Assembly: GCA_944472135.2 (NCBI GenBank)
Contig: OX235270.1
Span: forward strand, 69,945,168 to 70,009,167
Source: Trichobilharzia regenti
Taxonomy: Eukaryota; Platyhelminthes; Trematoda; Strigeidida; Schistosomatidae
Reading direction: 5' to 3'
Length of the DNA: 64,000 nucleotides
Part shown: positions 30,785-42,640 of the stretch, piece after piece
Layout: the number at the start of each line of letters is the position of its first letter
Numbering within the stretch: position 1 is the first letter of the stretch
Notes under the pieces: generated by a model
The model's input: only the letters and a program-made list of their open reading frames with translations
What the model was told of the DNA's origin: nothing
Databases searched by the model: none
Program-made: the position numbers and the translations under genes

Positions 30785-33700
30785 ACCAGCTCGTTAGTTT
30801 TCTAGCCTGTTCGAAACCCGGTAAAAGATGGGGGTTTGGGTGGGGGCTAAGGGCCTCAACCCCGGAAAATTAATCAAACTGCTAAATAAACTTCAATGTA
30901 CGAGAAAAAATGTAAAACATAAAAAACAAACTTATTTTTCGTTGGAATCGGCGAAACGAAATGACAGGGGCTAGTGAAAGCCTTCGGGAAACCAGTCAGC
31001 CAGCCGATGTGTCTACTCTCGATGAAAACAAGAATAGGAATGGGGACGTGGGATATTCGTAAAATGTACAAGACTGGGAAGACTGTGCAGATAACTTAAG
31101 GGATGAGATGTGGCAAAGAAGTGCTCGGAATCTCTGACAGCAGATGGGAAGGATGTGGACTGTCAAAATTGTCAACTGGAGAGTCAATAATCTACTCTGA
31201 TCTGGTCACCCACACGACAACCACGAACACACTGGGTAGTGAGTGGCTATCATGATGTCACCAGTAGCAGATAAAGTCCTATTTCAGTGGGAACCAATTC
31301 CATCCTGCAGGATCATGACATGTCATGTGGAGAACTCTTCACAGACTTCTGCGGCTTCAGTGATTAAGTTACTGGAGTGAGCGTGTACAAACACAAGGAT
31401 GTACAAAAATCAACATTGATTTCACCTGTCAGACACACCACAAACCGGATAGACTTCATCTGAATACTCCTGAAGGATGTGTATATGCAGCTAGTCTGCT
31501 GGACACAATGTCAAGAAGGGGGAAACAGATGTGGGTGGACTCAGACTAGTTCAGGGATCCTTCAAGGTGAAGCTGAAATCCCTCGAATCAACTGGAGTCA
31601 GGCCACTGTAATTCAGGCTCAACATTCAGAAACTGAAGGACAAAACTACGAGGGATACCTTCACTACAGATCAGATCGGAGGAAAGTCAGAGACACTACG
31701 TGACATCAGTGAGGAAACACCTGTGTGGAAGAACATTGGAAGTCTCTGAAAGCGATATTTAGGGAAATATGTTTCACCGTTTTAGGGAGAAAGAAGAGAC
31801 AAGACAAGGAATGGATGTCAACGGACACCTACCTGGAAACTAAGAGAAGATGGGAGAGGGGGATGGTGAGACAGAGAGAGAGAGAGAAGATGACTCAATG
31901 CAAAGATGGACAACAGAGGGAGGAGCTGAGTTCATTGGCACGGCACCGAATAAAGAAAGACGTTAGGGAGAAGAATGCTCGGAAAGACAAAAGACAGTGG
32001 CACGAAACACTGGCCGTCAGCTGGAGCAGAACAGGCTGGCCCCAGGCAAAAGAGACATCTGGACACTATATCAGATAACCAAGTCTCTCTCCAGGAAGAG
32101 ATCAACCCATATGATGAAGTCAATGAAAGATGCTCAAGGGAACCTGATCACCAAGGAGGAGAGACAAATGAAACAATGGGGTGATGAGTTTAAAGGACTC
32201 TTGAATCGACCATCATCTGGGACTCTCCCTCAAAAACCACGACAAACAGCACGCACAGAACATCTTGTCAGTGGACACTATTCCTCCAGTGAAAGAAGAA
32301 ATCCTGAATGCGATCAAGCTACTGAAAGCCAACCGGAAAGATAACAGGACCAGGTGGAATTCACCCCCACCCCGCCTGAAGCACTGAAAACGGACTCAGA
32401 TACTGAGGATGATATGCAGACGTCATTATTGTAAAAGGTTTGGGAGGAAGGAAAGTTACCTACTCAGCTACCGGAAGAAACGCTGACTACCCCGTCAAGC
32501 TGCCGAAGAGGGACGACCTAGAGAGACGTCTGAGAGAAGTGGCGTGGAATAATGTTGTTGTCCACACCAGGCAAAATACTATGTCACATCATCGTGGAGA
32601 GAATAAAAGATGCATTGGGTGCAGAACTCTACCCGAATGGAACAACCTGAATTCAGGAAAGGCTAGTCACAAGCTGATCAAATTGTGACTCTATTCATCG
32701 TGATAACAGAACAAAGAGTAGAATGCCAGTCAGACCTCTCTCTCTCTCTCTACCTCAACTTCATCGACTTCGAAGAGGTAATTAGCAGAGTCAATCGAGA
32801 ATTAATTTGGGAACTGTTTCAACGCTGTCTCGTGCTGTGTCCAAAGCTTTATAAACCTCATCCAACAATTGGGCTACAAGACAATGCCACGTGTCAGGTG
32901 ATCCACATTGGGAAACTCAGCGTGGCATTTGAAGTGAACACAGGGGTGAGACAAGGTTGACGCATATTACCATCGATGAAATCCTGAATTGTGGCTGACT
33001 GGGTTATGTGTCAGATTGTGGTGAGTTAGGAGATAGGAGTATTCTGTTCCACCGATATGAAGACTAGATATTCTAGATTTCATGCGTGTATCATTTATGG
33101 ACAATGTCAGGCAAACTGGAAGACTTGCAGGCGAAAACCAACCAACTGTCTGTAGAAGCAGCCGGCGAAGACATGACTTCAGGTGAACACACAGGAGACG
33201 GAGGTGATGAAGATAACCGGGCAAAAACGACAACAAACAGCACCAATCACTTTCGATGGAAGACCCTTGAAAGTGATCACATCTTTCAGTTATCAAGTAA
33301 GTATCGTTCGAACTACAGGCGTAATGGATGAAGATGTGAAAAGTAGAATTGGAAAGGCAAGATACAGCCTCATCAATCTGAAATGGGTTCAGAAATCTTA
33401 TGCACTCAGTTAGCATTAAGACCAGAATTTGGATTATCAAAACAAATGTGAAGTCAGTTAGTTCTTATGTATGGGTAAGAAACTTAGCAGCCGAGTCACA
33501 AAAAGCATTTCCAACATCCACGTGCAGACTTTTATCAACCAACAGCTGCCTTCGCTCACCCAATACTCAAGATCAAATGGCTGACCACAAAGAATTAGCA
33601 ACAGAAAACTCTACGAATAGACTAACCAAGAGGCTATCGTTCAACAACTATGCAGGAGAAAATGGAGATGGATTTGGCACACACACACACACACACTGAG

Positions 33701-33930
33701 GAGACCGTAGAATGACATCGCGCGAACCAAGCTGTAATTCGAGTGGAAACGTTCGAAAAGAAACGGTGAGTGGGTTGTCCTAGTGTGACATGGAGGAGAT
33801 CGTGTGAGGAGGAAGGAGATGAGAGAATATGTGCATTTGTGGGCCCAGATGAAGAGGACAGTAGAAAATAGAACAAAGTGGAAGTGTTTTGTTGAAATCC
33901 TACCTTCCATTTGGAATTCAATGGAACAGT
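30785..33930 (+). mobile_element. Nearly full-length but broken RTE-type LINE
   Basis: The order is a leader (30785-30985); endonuclease start (RMGTWDIRKMYKTGKT near 31035-31085); decayed endonuclease end (TTNRIDFI near 31440); linker (KEWMSTDTYLETKRRWERG near 31810-31865, QLEQNRLAPGKRDIWTLYQI near 32010); a GDEF..LLNRPSS block near 32180; RT start (ILNAIKLLKANRK near 32300); RT blocks (INFIDFEEVISRVNRELIWE near 32760, VNTGVRQG near 32940); the post-RT block (DEDVKSRIGKARYSLINLKW near 33330); and the RTE tail at 33650-33930. Many frameshifts and stops are present. It is the longest member of the family that includes 475-1800 and 7745-8905. Confidence 0.85.
33680..33699. repeat. Short CA microsatellite
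   Basis: Alternating CA run inside the RTE tail region, just before the GAGGAGACCG block. Confidence 0.8.
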
Positions 33931-34654
33931 AATAATAGGAATGATAAAGTATGCTAGTTATTTTAGATACCTTATGAGATTGTGAGCCATTAAACAAACA
34001 GTATTTTACCATTGTTTGTTTTTATCAAACAAAATTATTCTCTATCACACTGCCTGAATTCCTTTATTTTATCAATATGTTTTACTTTTTTTAAATAAAA
34101 CAAATTTCAGCGCTGACAAAGACAAAGTTTTGGTGATTTAAATTACTTAAAGTAAAAGACACTCAAAAAACATCAACTGGAAGGTCAATGACCCACTGGT
34201 GGCAGAGATTTTCCGTAAATTAAGAAATGTAAGCACACCACCACTTGGAATTATTCATCCCCTATTTTGTTGTAACTTGTAACAGTGAAATATCTCTTTA
34301 AACAAAGTACTTCTGAATAAAGAAATGTGAACCCGGTAGGTGGAAATTAAACTGGAATTCTTCCACAGAACCCTTCAAAGCTGATGAGAACGTTTAAAGT
34401 AAACTGTGAATGATCAACAGAACAGTTTAATTGCTTTTTCAACTTAGACTTTTTATTATGACAATTTTAGTAGGTCAATTAGTCTATGGTAGGTAAAGTT
34501 TGAAATATATTGTTCTCTGTATACATATTTTGGGATGTATGTGGTTAATTCAAAGTGCTTCCATCACTTTTAATAACCTTGATTTAGAGTTATGTGAAAT
34601 AATTGAGAAGCAGCCATTAGTACTGACTTTGTAACCAGACATTAATAAATGCTT
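33931..34654. other. Unassigned AT-rich DNA
   Basis: No exon or repeat recognised. Confidence 0.4.
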
Positions 34655-34895
34655 GATTCATACGTTAAGGAGGCCGTCGAATGACACCGAGTGCCAGGCC
34701 CTCGAGTGGAATCCAAATAGGGAAGCGATGACTGAGTCGTCATAGGGTGACATGGAGAAGATCGTGCCAATCAGAGATGAGAAATTATGAGCAATCGTGG
34801 ACCCATATTACGAGAACGGCGGAAAACAGAACAAAGTGTAGATGTGTTGTTGAAGCCCTAGGTTCCACTTGGAAATCAAGGGAATAATAATAATG
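34655..34895 (+). repeat. RTE 3' tail fragment
   Basis: It contains GAATGACACCGAGTGCCAGG, TCGAGTGGAATCCAAATAGG and the terminal TTGTTGAAGCCCTAGGTTCC, then CACTTGGAAATCAAGGGAA. It is a 5'-truncated RTE copy of the kind at 8675-8905. Confidence 0.7.
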
Positions 34896-35345
34896 CTTGA
34901 TGTTAGATTTCTGTTCACACTAAGTACAATTTGGGTTTTCTATGTGACTTGATTAGTCCTGGTCTCTTTGGTTTGTATAAACAAGTTTCGTAGCTAAATA
35001 ATTTTTTCTGCTGTTCGAAGTAAACCAATTTGAAATTCTATTAAAAGTAATGGAGATAAGACAACAACTGTCGATCCTTATTCTTGAACATGTTTAATAG
35101 GTCGAATTCTAAAAACCACCATTATGACTATGTTGCTAGTTACAACACAGGTAAATTTCTGGTAGACCTGATATCTATTGATGTTCATGGTCACCTACTA
35201 GTAAGGTTTATTTCCAGCCTTTCGTGCCACAAGATAGCTCAGTCAATGTCTACTAAGTGTAATTATATAGTGCATTTTATTTAATTTACAAAGGAGTCAA
35301 CGATATATTGTAATTAACAGTAACCTCAAAACATCTGAGTAACGT
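34896..35345. other. Unassigned AT-rich DNA
   Basis: No exon or repeat recognised. Confidence 0.4.
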
Positions 35346-35349
35346 AATA

Positions 35350-36110
35350 CTTATCATTCGACAATTGGGTTCCGAGTGGAACATGGGACTTCAGTGGCAT
35401 ATCTCCTCTGTACTCTTTTATCTACCATCTTTTCAACTAACTCCATGGCCACCTAAAAGCTTTCATTTCTCCTATTTCTTTGTCCATGTTGCACTTGGGT
35501 TCCCAATCCATCGTTTGCCATTCGGGTGCCAGTTAACGGCCTGGCAATGGATGCTGCCTGAATTTCTATTCAGATTACGCCCAGTCCATCTCAGTCTCCC
35601 TCTGCATACTTAATGGGTAAAATTTTATTGGCAGGTTCACTGAAGTGCCAGAGTTATTTGCAGATTATGCTTTTGTGCCTTCTGGTCTACGGTATCGAGC
35701 CAGAGGAGGCAGGCGGTGGTGAAAATCTTCACCCTGTTGGAGTCGCCCAAGATAACAGACGCTCCAAGTCGGTCAACAATATGGAAACACTGCTTGAACA
35801 TTAACATTGGAAATTTGGATGCAGTTTAATGTGTTGAATGCTGGAGATATTTATAATCGTTTCAGAGTAATAGACGCCTGTCTTGCTTTCACAGTCATAT
35901 TCTGGTTTGATATATGTATCTGTCTCACACACAGTTGAGAGAAAGAAACCACGGTAATTGGAAGAGATGATTTCCTTTAGATTTCTCCCATAGACTGGTT
36001 TTTTTTGTTGGTTGGGTATCTTTATCTCCTCCGTCGTTTCTGCGTTCACATAAAGTCCTGTTTTCACTGCGTCTCCCACTAAAAAATCCAAGTGACTCGG
36101 ATAAGGCGAT
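35350..36110 (-). mobile_element. 5'-truncated RTE-type LINE, minus strand
   Basis: On the minus strand the frame at 36091-35801 contains GLYVNAETTEEIKIPNQQKK and GRNLKEIISSNYRGFFLSTV, the region after the RT catalytic loop (..TGL.VN..KTE.I...). The 3' end is the RTE tail, seen on the plus strand as TTCCGAGTGGAACATGGGAC at 35369. The middle (35620-35800) is of uncertain origin and may be a further insertion. Confidence 0.6.
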
Positions 36111-36670
36111 TTATGCTAGTAATTTTAAGTATCCCTAATCGACTACTTTATGGTTTTCGGTGCTTCAACTTCAAAGTGTAGTAAAACAAACAATACCATC
36201 AGAAATGAGAATATGATCCTTTTTATTGCAAAAATGTTTTTGTTTTGACAAAGTGACTAGTTTCTTCTGAACATAGACGTATTTAATGTATACTGGGTTA
36301 AGCTAATCACGGAAACTAGTAGTTTATTGTAGAGGTCTTTCGTATCCAACCAATTCTATGCAGACCTTTAACTGAATATCTTGCCTTTAGTTTGTACCAT
36401 TGTAATATGTGTTGCACTGGTTGGTGCATCTAATAAACACATATCCTATAATTAGGCAACAAACAGTTGACTGCTGGGTAGAAGAGTGTAGTGAAGAAAA
36501 GACAACAAGTATTGTAGAAAATAAAGCCTTTAGAATATACAAATTTCTCTGTTGGTCAACCACAGTTCACTCTGATGAGTCCTCCAAGTGAAGATGTCCA
36601 TTCCGTGTACTGTATACAAATTCCTAAGGTTACTACAAATAAATGATAGAATACTGATGAATGGTAATAG

Positions 36671-36855
36671 CATCGGTGGCACAGTGGTTAGGACTGTCGC
36701 CGACCATGCACATGGTCCGAGGTTCGATCCCCTGCCAACGCATACCTGATATCTATGGTCCGCCTGCAAGATTTTGGGCTACCAGTATCCATGCTGAAAA
36801 TCCCATGCTTGTACCAAAAATACAGTGTGGAATCAAGCTGTAAATCAAAAATAAT
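36671..36855 (+). mobile_element. tRNA-headed SINE, subfamily 1
   Basis: Head CATCGGTGGCACAGTGG with B box GGTTCGATCCC, body CTGATATCTATGGTCCGCC and tail GTGGAATCAAGCTGTAAATC followed by an A-rich end. It is a close match to 9170-9365. Confidence 0.85.
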
Positions 36856-38690
36856 AATATGAGGAGAATTAGAAATTTAATCTGTGACGCATTACATAAC
36901 GAAAATATTAATAAGAACAGATGTTAAGTCAGACATCAAACACCCCTGAGTGCGGAATAAAATTCCGTTTGTCTGTCAAGTGTAAAGTAAACTAAAGTTC
37001 ACCTCTTAACAAACTAAAGAGATCGTGTCACAAAGGTATTTTATGAGACCATATTTACAGTTGACAAAAAGGAACAAACAGAAATCCAATTTGTGAACCA
37101 CCGAGCTCTTAGGAGTCCATCAATTTCAGCATGAGTTCTGTGGCTTTAAACACATTTTGATATAGAATTTAAGTCTGTTAGTAACTAGTTTGATAACCTT
37201 GTTGGAACCTCTAATTCCACATTCGTCTTTTTCGAATTTATTGACGGAACATTTCGTTTCTAAACAGTTAATTTGGAAGAATACATGTCTGTCAAAGGTG
37301 CAGTGTCCTCAAGAGAACACATTTAGACACATTCTTGGTCATATTGACTGGAAATGTTCAAATCAGTCACCTGGCATTTTTGTAAAAATATAAACATAAA
37401 GTGGGTTTCCCAATAAATCAATATACTTTCTATGAAACGTTTTCAGCTCTCATAATTTTTTCTTAAATACATATGTTGTAGCTGTCCTTTTTGAACTCAC
37501 TCTTGGCTCTTAGGTCACAGTCTGTAAAATCCAAACATTTTAATTCCCATAAGGATCCTGATAGTTGACCTAACTTTATATCAAATCGAAACGTCCCTAA
37601 AACATTTTCCTATGAATACTGAATAAGTTTATATCAAAGTGTATTACTCGAAATTGGACTGAAAGACAGAGGACAAACAAGTAGCTTTTGAGAACTTGTT
37701 GAAAGTCATGATTTTACCGAACTATGGATGCTTTTTCACTGGTCTATGGTAAGCGCTCATCAACAGTAAGCTCAAATTTTCCCCAGCAGCCAACATATAT
37801 TTCATATTCTAGAGTACATGAGATAAAGAAATCAGGGTATCAAATAGGACAAAAATAAGGGAATAAAAATATTATAACAGATGTTTCTGGAGTTAATAAA
37901 AAAACAACTAAAAATACCACCATGACAACTGAGATCAATAATCGGTCAATAAATCTGACATTTTTATATATTACTCCAGTCACAGTGTTGCATATCATTT
38001 GAATTCTATCCACAAAGTGATTCTCTGACATTCTGTTAACTCTGAAAAAAAGTTATCGTGTAGTATTCGCGTAAAACAGTACACTAGTTCATTCAAATTA
38101 ATTTAAACAATTTAACCTATGCATACGGTGAATTCTAATCTGTATTACTACTATTATTACTATTAACAACATCATTATTTCAAGCATTAACCTGTACTTT
38201 AATACAATCATAGTTTCTTTCATACTTTTCAGATCAATCTGTCTAACTGTCTCTACCTTTATTTCATAATACCTCTTTTCATTTTTGAAATTGGTTCACT
38301 GCTGTCTTATAAAATGCCTGCAACATTGTGGTACATATATATGTCTTTCAGAAATCAACACAGCTGATCATTATGCCGTATAAAACAGTTAATACATTCC
38401 TATATTCAGTTTAAATTTGAAGTTACTCTGTTTAACTGTTGATGCAAAGCTTGTAGTATCAGAGATGTAGTAGGTATGGTGAAATGAAGCCCAATATATT
38501 AGTTTTTTACCGTTTCAACTGGTTCACCGTAACCGCATTTACCTAGGATGTATTCATCCACTGCACACAGCTGAGGTGATAGGCATTCGAACTGTTAAAC
38601 CTAAACTATGCATTCAAAAGAAGTCCGTACAGCTATTATCCCTCCCTTGGCCTATTAAGACATAACCAACTGATGACTTCTCCACCACCC
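36856..38690. other. Unassigned AT-rich DNA
   Basis: No repeat recognised. A minus-strand reading of 63 residues at 38031-37840 is hydrophobic (LLISVVMVVFLVVFLL), but AT-rich DNA gives such runs by chance; it is left as undecided. If the exon at 38696-39025 is real, the right part is its 3' UTR or downstream DNA. Confidence 0.4.
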
Positions 38691-38695
38691 CTTAC

Positions 38696-39025
38696 TTATA
38701 TTGTCAACCACTCTTTTATCATCCTTAATCTTATCACATCTTCATTATAAAAACGTATTTCATTTGCTTCCCTTACAATCAGTCTAGCATTACTTAATCG
38801 GTTCATTTGTTTTTCGTAGCCTTTATCGACTACATTTATTTGTTTAATCATGCCGTTCTTCGCTATTCGTGTTATCATAAATCGACTCACTTTTTCATCC
38901 TTATTACTGAATGAACTATTATTATCTATATTGTTACCATTACTACTATTATGGCTAACTGCACAATTTATAGGACAATAAGATTCCATCTTCTTACCAC
39001 TACAGAAGCCCTTTTCATATGCATA
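38696..39025 (-). CDS. Terminal exon, unidentified protein
   Basis: On the minus strand an acceptor with a pyrimidine tract (CAACACTCCTATTTCAG) ends at 39026. The exon then stays open for 109 codons in phase 0 to a TAA at 38698-38696. The peptide starts YAYEKGFCSGKKMESYCPIN, has a low-complexity Ser/Asn stretch (NSSNGNNIDNNSSFSN), and ends with a charged, probably helical part (MIKQINVVDKGYEKQMNR, LIVREANEIRFYNEDVIRL, RMIKEWLTI). Asn-rich insertions are common in trematode proteins. I do not recognise a family. No upstream exon could be assigned. Codon character and the splice site make a real exon more likely than chance. Confidence 0.5.
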   Translation of the reverse strand, partial: YAYEKGFCSGKKMESYCPINCAVSHNSSNGNNIDNNSSFSNKDEKVSRFMITRIAKNGMIKQINVVDKGYEKQMNRLSNARLIVREANEIRFYNEDVIRLRMIKEWLTI

Positions 39026-39304
39026 CTGAAATAGGAGTGTTGTATGCAAAGGAAGATAATTCACAACCTATATCTATCACAAACTTAATTACAATTTTCT
39101 CCTTGTTTTCGGCCTCTTTCTTCACTCTTTAGTTTCACTTCGATTTTTTGCCATAAATCATCATTTTCAGTTTGTTTGCATGATCACCTGAAATCATCTA
39201 CATTATTTTTTTTAACTATTTAGCACACAACTCAACCTTATTTTGATGACTGTATAATTTCTGATTTTTGCACTATATAGGGGTTAATCTTCATCACCTA
39301 TTAG

Positions 39305-39530
39305 TTAGAATTCATGGACCATCGGTTTGGGTACCAGTGGCTTAATGGTATACGAGCTCGCCTTGTAACCGGAAGGTCCTTGGTTCGAATCTCGGCGGGT
39401 GCGTACTGCTGAAGAGTCGCAAACTAGGACGAAACAGCTGTCCAGTACTCCCAGGTTTTCCAATGGTTCTCTAACTGATGTCAGTTCATGATGAAATCCT
39501 TTAACCAGTCAAATCCCTACAAACCAACAC
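39305..39530 (+). mobile_element. Hammerhead SINE (Sm-alpha-like), full copy
   Basis: A tRNA-like head has an A-box-like AGTGGCTTAATGG (39336-39348) and a B box GGTTCGAATCT (39382-39392); the anticodon loop CTTGTAA is like tRNA-Thr. It is followed at once by a hammerhead ribozyme (39403-39448), a body (AGGTTTTCCAATGGTTCTCT) and a tail (ACCAGTCAAATCCCTACAAA). The ribozyme loop sequence closely resembles the published Schistosoma Sm-alpha hammerhead repeats as I remember them. The same family occurs at 10514, 24946, 42520 and 58767. Confidence 0.85.
39403..39448 (+). ncRNA. Hammerhead ribozyme, core intact
   Basis: Stem I GTACTG (39403-39408) pairs with CAGTAC (39443-39448). The core CTGAAGA is at 39409-39415; stem II GTC/GAC (39416-39418 and 39428-39430) closes a GCAAACTAG loop; GAA is at 39431-39433; stem III is the self-complementary ACAGCTGT (39434-39441); the cleavage base is C at 39442. 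The core position before GA is A rather than the common T, and that position is free in hammerheads, so all required bases are present. Predicted cut: between 39442 and 39443. Confidence 0.85.
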
Positions 39531-39639
39531 TCGAACATATTTATTATCTTAATCGTAAATTTAAAATCATGTTATGAAGAGGGTATTTGTTATCCTCACT
39601 ATTTGGTTCCCTTTTTATGAAAACTAAGCCAACTTAGAT

Positions 39640-39720
39640 ATGCGATTGTACAGCTACAGAGAATGCAATCATCGTAAAGACATTTTCGAGGGACATTTTG
39701 TTTCTTAATGAGCACTCTAG
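39640..39720 (+). repeat. PLE pLTR / ORF-start fragment
   Basis: The segment GCGATTGTACAGCTACAGAG, then AATGCAATCATCGTAAAGAC, aligns with the pLTR segment before the PLE ORF start (GGATTGTACAGCTATGTGAA, then TGAATTCGTCGAAAAG at 48210-48245). It is decayed, with a stop soon after the ATG. Confidence 0.45.
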
Positions 39721-39724
39721 TCAT

Positions 39725-40376
39725 GCAGATATAAAAATAAATAAAAGATTCTTGAACAGTGACTACATCTCATCACTTATATGAAAGCTTGAAAAAGTTA
39801 CCACAAATTATTGTAACGAACAGATTAATCTATACATGCGAATTTCATGCAGTTAGTTGTTAACCCCGGTAGTAGCACAATATTCGTAAAGAATTTTCAT
39901 TTTTCTGCTAAAGGTACAATTATGTCTGTTCATCTCATTTACAAATAACACATGATCCAGGTGTTTTACACACTGCACTGTATTCATTTAAACTTAATTA
40001 TATTGGTTACGGAAAGTAGAGAATACTAGTAACTCAGTATAGTACTGTTCTTGCATAAGGTGTTCTGCAAAGCTATATTAGCTAGTTCAGCCAGGTGGGT
40101 ACAATCAATGTCCTGATCATGGTTATATGAATGGAATGACTGACACTCATCCACCTGTCAATAAAACAAGAATGACTAACAACTTTGTAGATTGCAGGAG
40201 CATGAAGTGCTTATCAATTTTGAATAGCTAACCTAAACTATTTATCTTTTCACTGTTTAACGAAATATACCTGGGGATATTATTGCTGAAGGAAAAATTA
40301 CAGTCATCGGTAGAGTGTTTAACAAGACTGTTTATTTATTTATTTTTTATTATAAAAATTAGAGAAGTATGTTTGT

Positions 40377-40419
<43 letters not shown>

Positions 40420-41285
40420 CGTGTATATGCATACATGTTTAGATGTTTAATTAAATGTCATTTACATGTTCATATTTTCTTAGGGAATAATAAATAGTTC
40501 GCTCGAAAATAATCTCCATCTGCTTAATTGTTTGTGCTTCACAAATTGACAAGGTGACCTTCATAAGAAAAAGCAGGAAAAAAGAACCGGGAGCAGGAAA
40601 AATATTATCTACCTCTTTCTGTCTTAATCTTTAACATATCATAGATTTTTTTTTAATGATAATGAGCCTAGGTAAAGTTGTTTAGTCTTGTTCGAATAAA
40701 TGTTTCAGTCAATTATTTATTATCCCCTGATTGCGATGACGATGATTATGATAATAATAATAATAACACAAAAGTGCCTAACTGTTCTTCTCGTTCACAT
40801 TCCTCTTCTCATTATCACTACTGCTATTGTTAATCATATCACCAGTGGATGAATTTGGAGTTAGAGATCAATAAGTTATACCGCGTGCTTTAGAGAATTT
40901 TCGAACGTTAACAACGGCTGACCATAGAATAACAGCGAAATCCAAAGGTTTGAAATATTCCCTGAAATCCGGTCTAACATTCTTTTTTTATTCTATGTAT
41001 ACTGTCACAGGCTAGAGGAATATCAGTATTCTCAAAAGAAGGGTTAATTTTCCTTTAAAATTGGAACTGAAAAAAATGGCATAGTCCTGAAGGAAAATCT
41101 GATAAACACATCATGTACGAAATGATCTCGTCATGAAGCAACACATTGGTTCAAAGAACCACACTGAAAAGAATCACGGAACAGACATTCCGTTCTAGTC
41201 TAGAACTGTTAAACAAGGCTCATCTTCGATGCTTCTCTCTTGGGATGAATGGATATCAGTGGCTGAACTGTATTTAAAAAAACTT
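39725..41285. other. Unassigned AT-rich DNA with an AT microsatellite
   Basis: No exon recognised. An alternating AT run lies at 40379-40416 and a short AAT run near 40757-40768. Confidence 0.45.
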
Positions 41286-41289
41286 CTTT

Positions 41290-41513
41290 TACGTTCCCAG
41301 TGGAACATAGGGCTTCAATCTAGAGGCTTGAAGTTTCAATAGCAGTGGTGTTTATTTTTACGGGATGGACTTGCTGCGCTCATGCCCAACCTTCCCACTT
41401 TACCAGTCTTATTGTTGGCTTAACGAGGCAAAGCAGTGCTTCAGCCGGGGATCATACCCAGGACCATGTGTGTGGTCGGCGAGCATCCTAACGCTGTGCC
41501 ACCGACGCAGTAG
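41290..41513 (-). mobile_element. tRNA-headed SINE, subfamily 2
   Basis: On the minus strand the head starts near 41512 (TGCGTCGGTGGCACAGCG), followed by a body whose plus-strand form includes GGGATGGACTTGCTGCGCTC and GCCCAACCTTCC. The 3' tail, seen on the plus strand as TTCCCAGTGGAACATAGGGC at 41295-41314, resembles the end of the RTE LINE copies. The head is the same type as in subfamily 1. Confidence 0.75.
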
Positions 41514-42215
41514 GATGAACGGTATGTGCACCTGTTTTGTTACCACAAGGTCCTAAGTATGGACAGGTGGTAGTGTTCTGTGAAGAGTCACTACCCAGTA
41601 CTCCATGGTTATTTTGGTCATCACGTTACCATTTTAGATCCTACGTCAGAGCCCATCTTGTGATAAATAACTACTTTGGAAGTTGAATCCCACAGATTAT
41701 TGAATTTCAGACGGTTAACTTCCTCACTGTGTATACTGGCTGCCGTTGGATTCAGCACTTGCAGGATCGTGCATTATGTGTTGCTAAAGAGACTCAAACT
41801 GGAACAACGTAGGCCTACAACGCCTCCTGTTTTCAACTTTTCTTCCATATGCTATAGGTTTATAGATCAATCAATCGATCAATCAACAAACCGAATATTT
41901 AAATATAAACAGCTATACACTATAAAATAAAGACTCATCGAACCACGCACTGTCTACGACTCTGTATTCTCCCTACGTTTATATGGAACGAATTGGAATA
42001 CAGTGTTACCCAACACCCGCTTTCAGTTCCATACAGCTGACAATGAGCTGCACACCTACTGTATGTGTGTCCACATGAAGGCTGATTTGACACCCTCTGG
42101 CTGTTCGAACCTAGGTAGGTGGAATAGGCTTCTAACCCTCCACTCACTGTTTGGAAATACAGTGCTTAAATCGATGAACCTCAGTCCACCTGGTAAATAT
42201 AGGTTCTAATAAAAC
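41514..42215. repeat. Unclassified repeat-like DNA
   Basis: The block from 41600 to 41880 (TTGAATCCCACAGATTATTG ... TGCCGTTGGATTCAGCACTT ... AATCAATCGATCAATC) has the composition of dispersed schistosome repeats. The 41935-42210 block (TTCAGTTCCATACAGCTGAC ... GGTTCGAACCTAGG-like signals) may be a further element. I cannot place either in a family. A piece near 41575-41620 (GTGAAGAGTC ... CCAGTACTCC) vaguely recalls the hammerhead region. Confidence 0.35.
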
Positions 42216-42519
42216 AGGAAGTTATTTCGTTTGCAATTCCAACACTTAAAGTACATCAAAAGATAATCAACAAAATTATCCTAAAAGTGATTTTTAGTCT
42301 AGTGAAAAAGAGAATCATTTTTATCATAATGCAATGAAATAGTTTCAGTCCATGATGAAGTAGCTACTTCTTACTAAATGAAACAGAATAAGTCAGCTTG
42401 ATATTTAAGAAGTAAAAACAAAGATATCATTTGCCGTCGGTAGTTAAACTTGTAGTAGCATACTTCAATGCTTTCATCAAATAGTTTGGCCAGCATATTC
42501 AATAAATAAATATAATTAT

Positions 42520-42640
42520 AGGATTTCATCATGAGCTGACATTGATTAGAGAACCATTGGAAAACCTGGGAGTACTGGATAGCTGTTTCGTCCTAGTTTG
42601 GGACTCTTCATCAGTACGCTCCCACTGGGGTTCGAATAAA
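42520..42640 (-). mobile_element. Hammerhead-type SINE fragment, core base mutated
   Basis: On the minus strand the order is the end of the tRNA-like head (TTCGAACCCCAGTGGGAGC), the ribozyme region (42617-42572) and body (AGGTTTTCCAATGGTTCTCT). Stem I and GGACGAAACAG are kept, but the core reads ATGAAGA where CTGAAGA is needed, so the first conserved C is lost, and stem III (ACAGCTAT) has lost a pair. Cleavage should be abolished. Confidence 0.75.

Noticed and set aside
33634..34012. Overlapping minus-strand ORFs of 95 and 123 residues
   Set aside because: They are antisense to the RTE tail and contain a translated CA repeat.
37840..38031. Small hydrophobic protein on the minus strand
   Set aside because: AT-rich DNA often gives Leu/Val/Phe-rich frames; no splice site, homolog or start context supports it.
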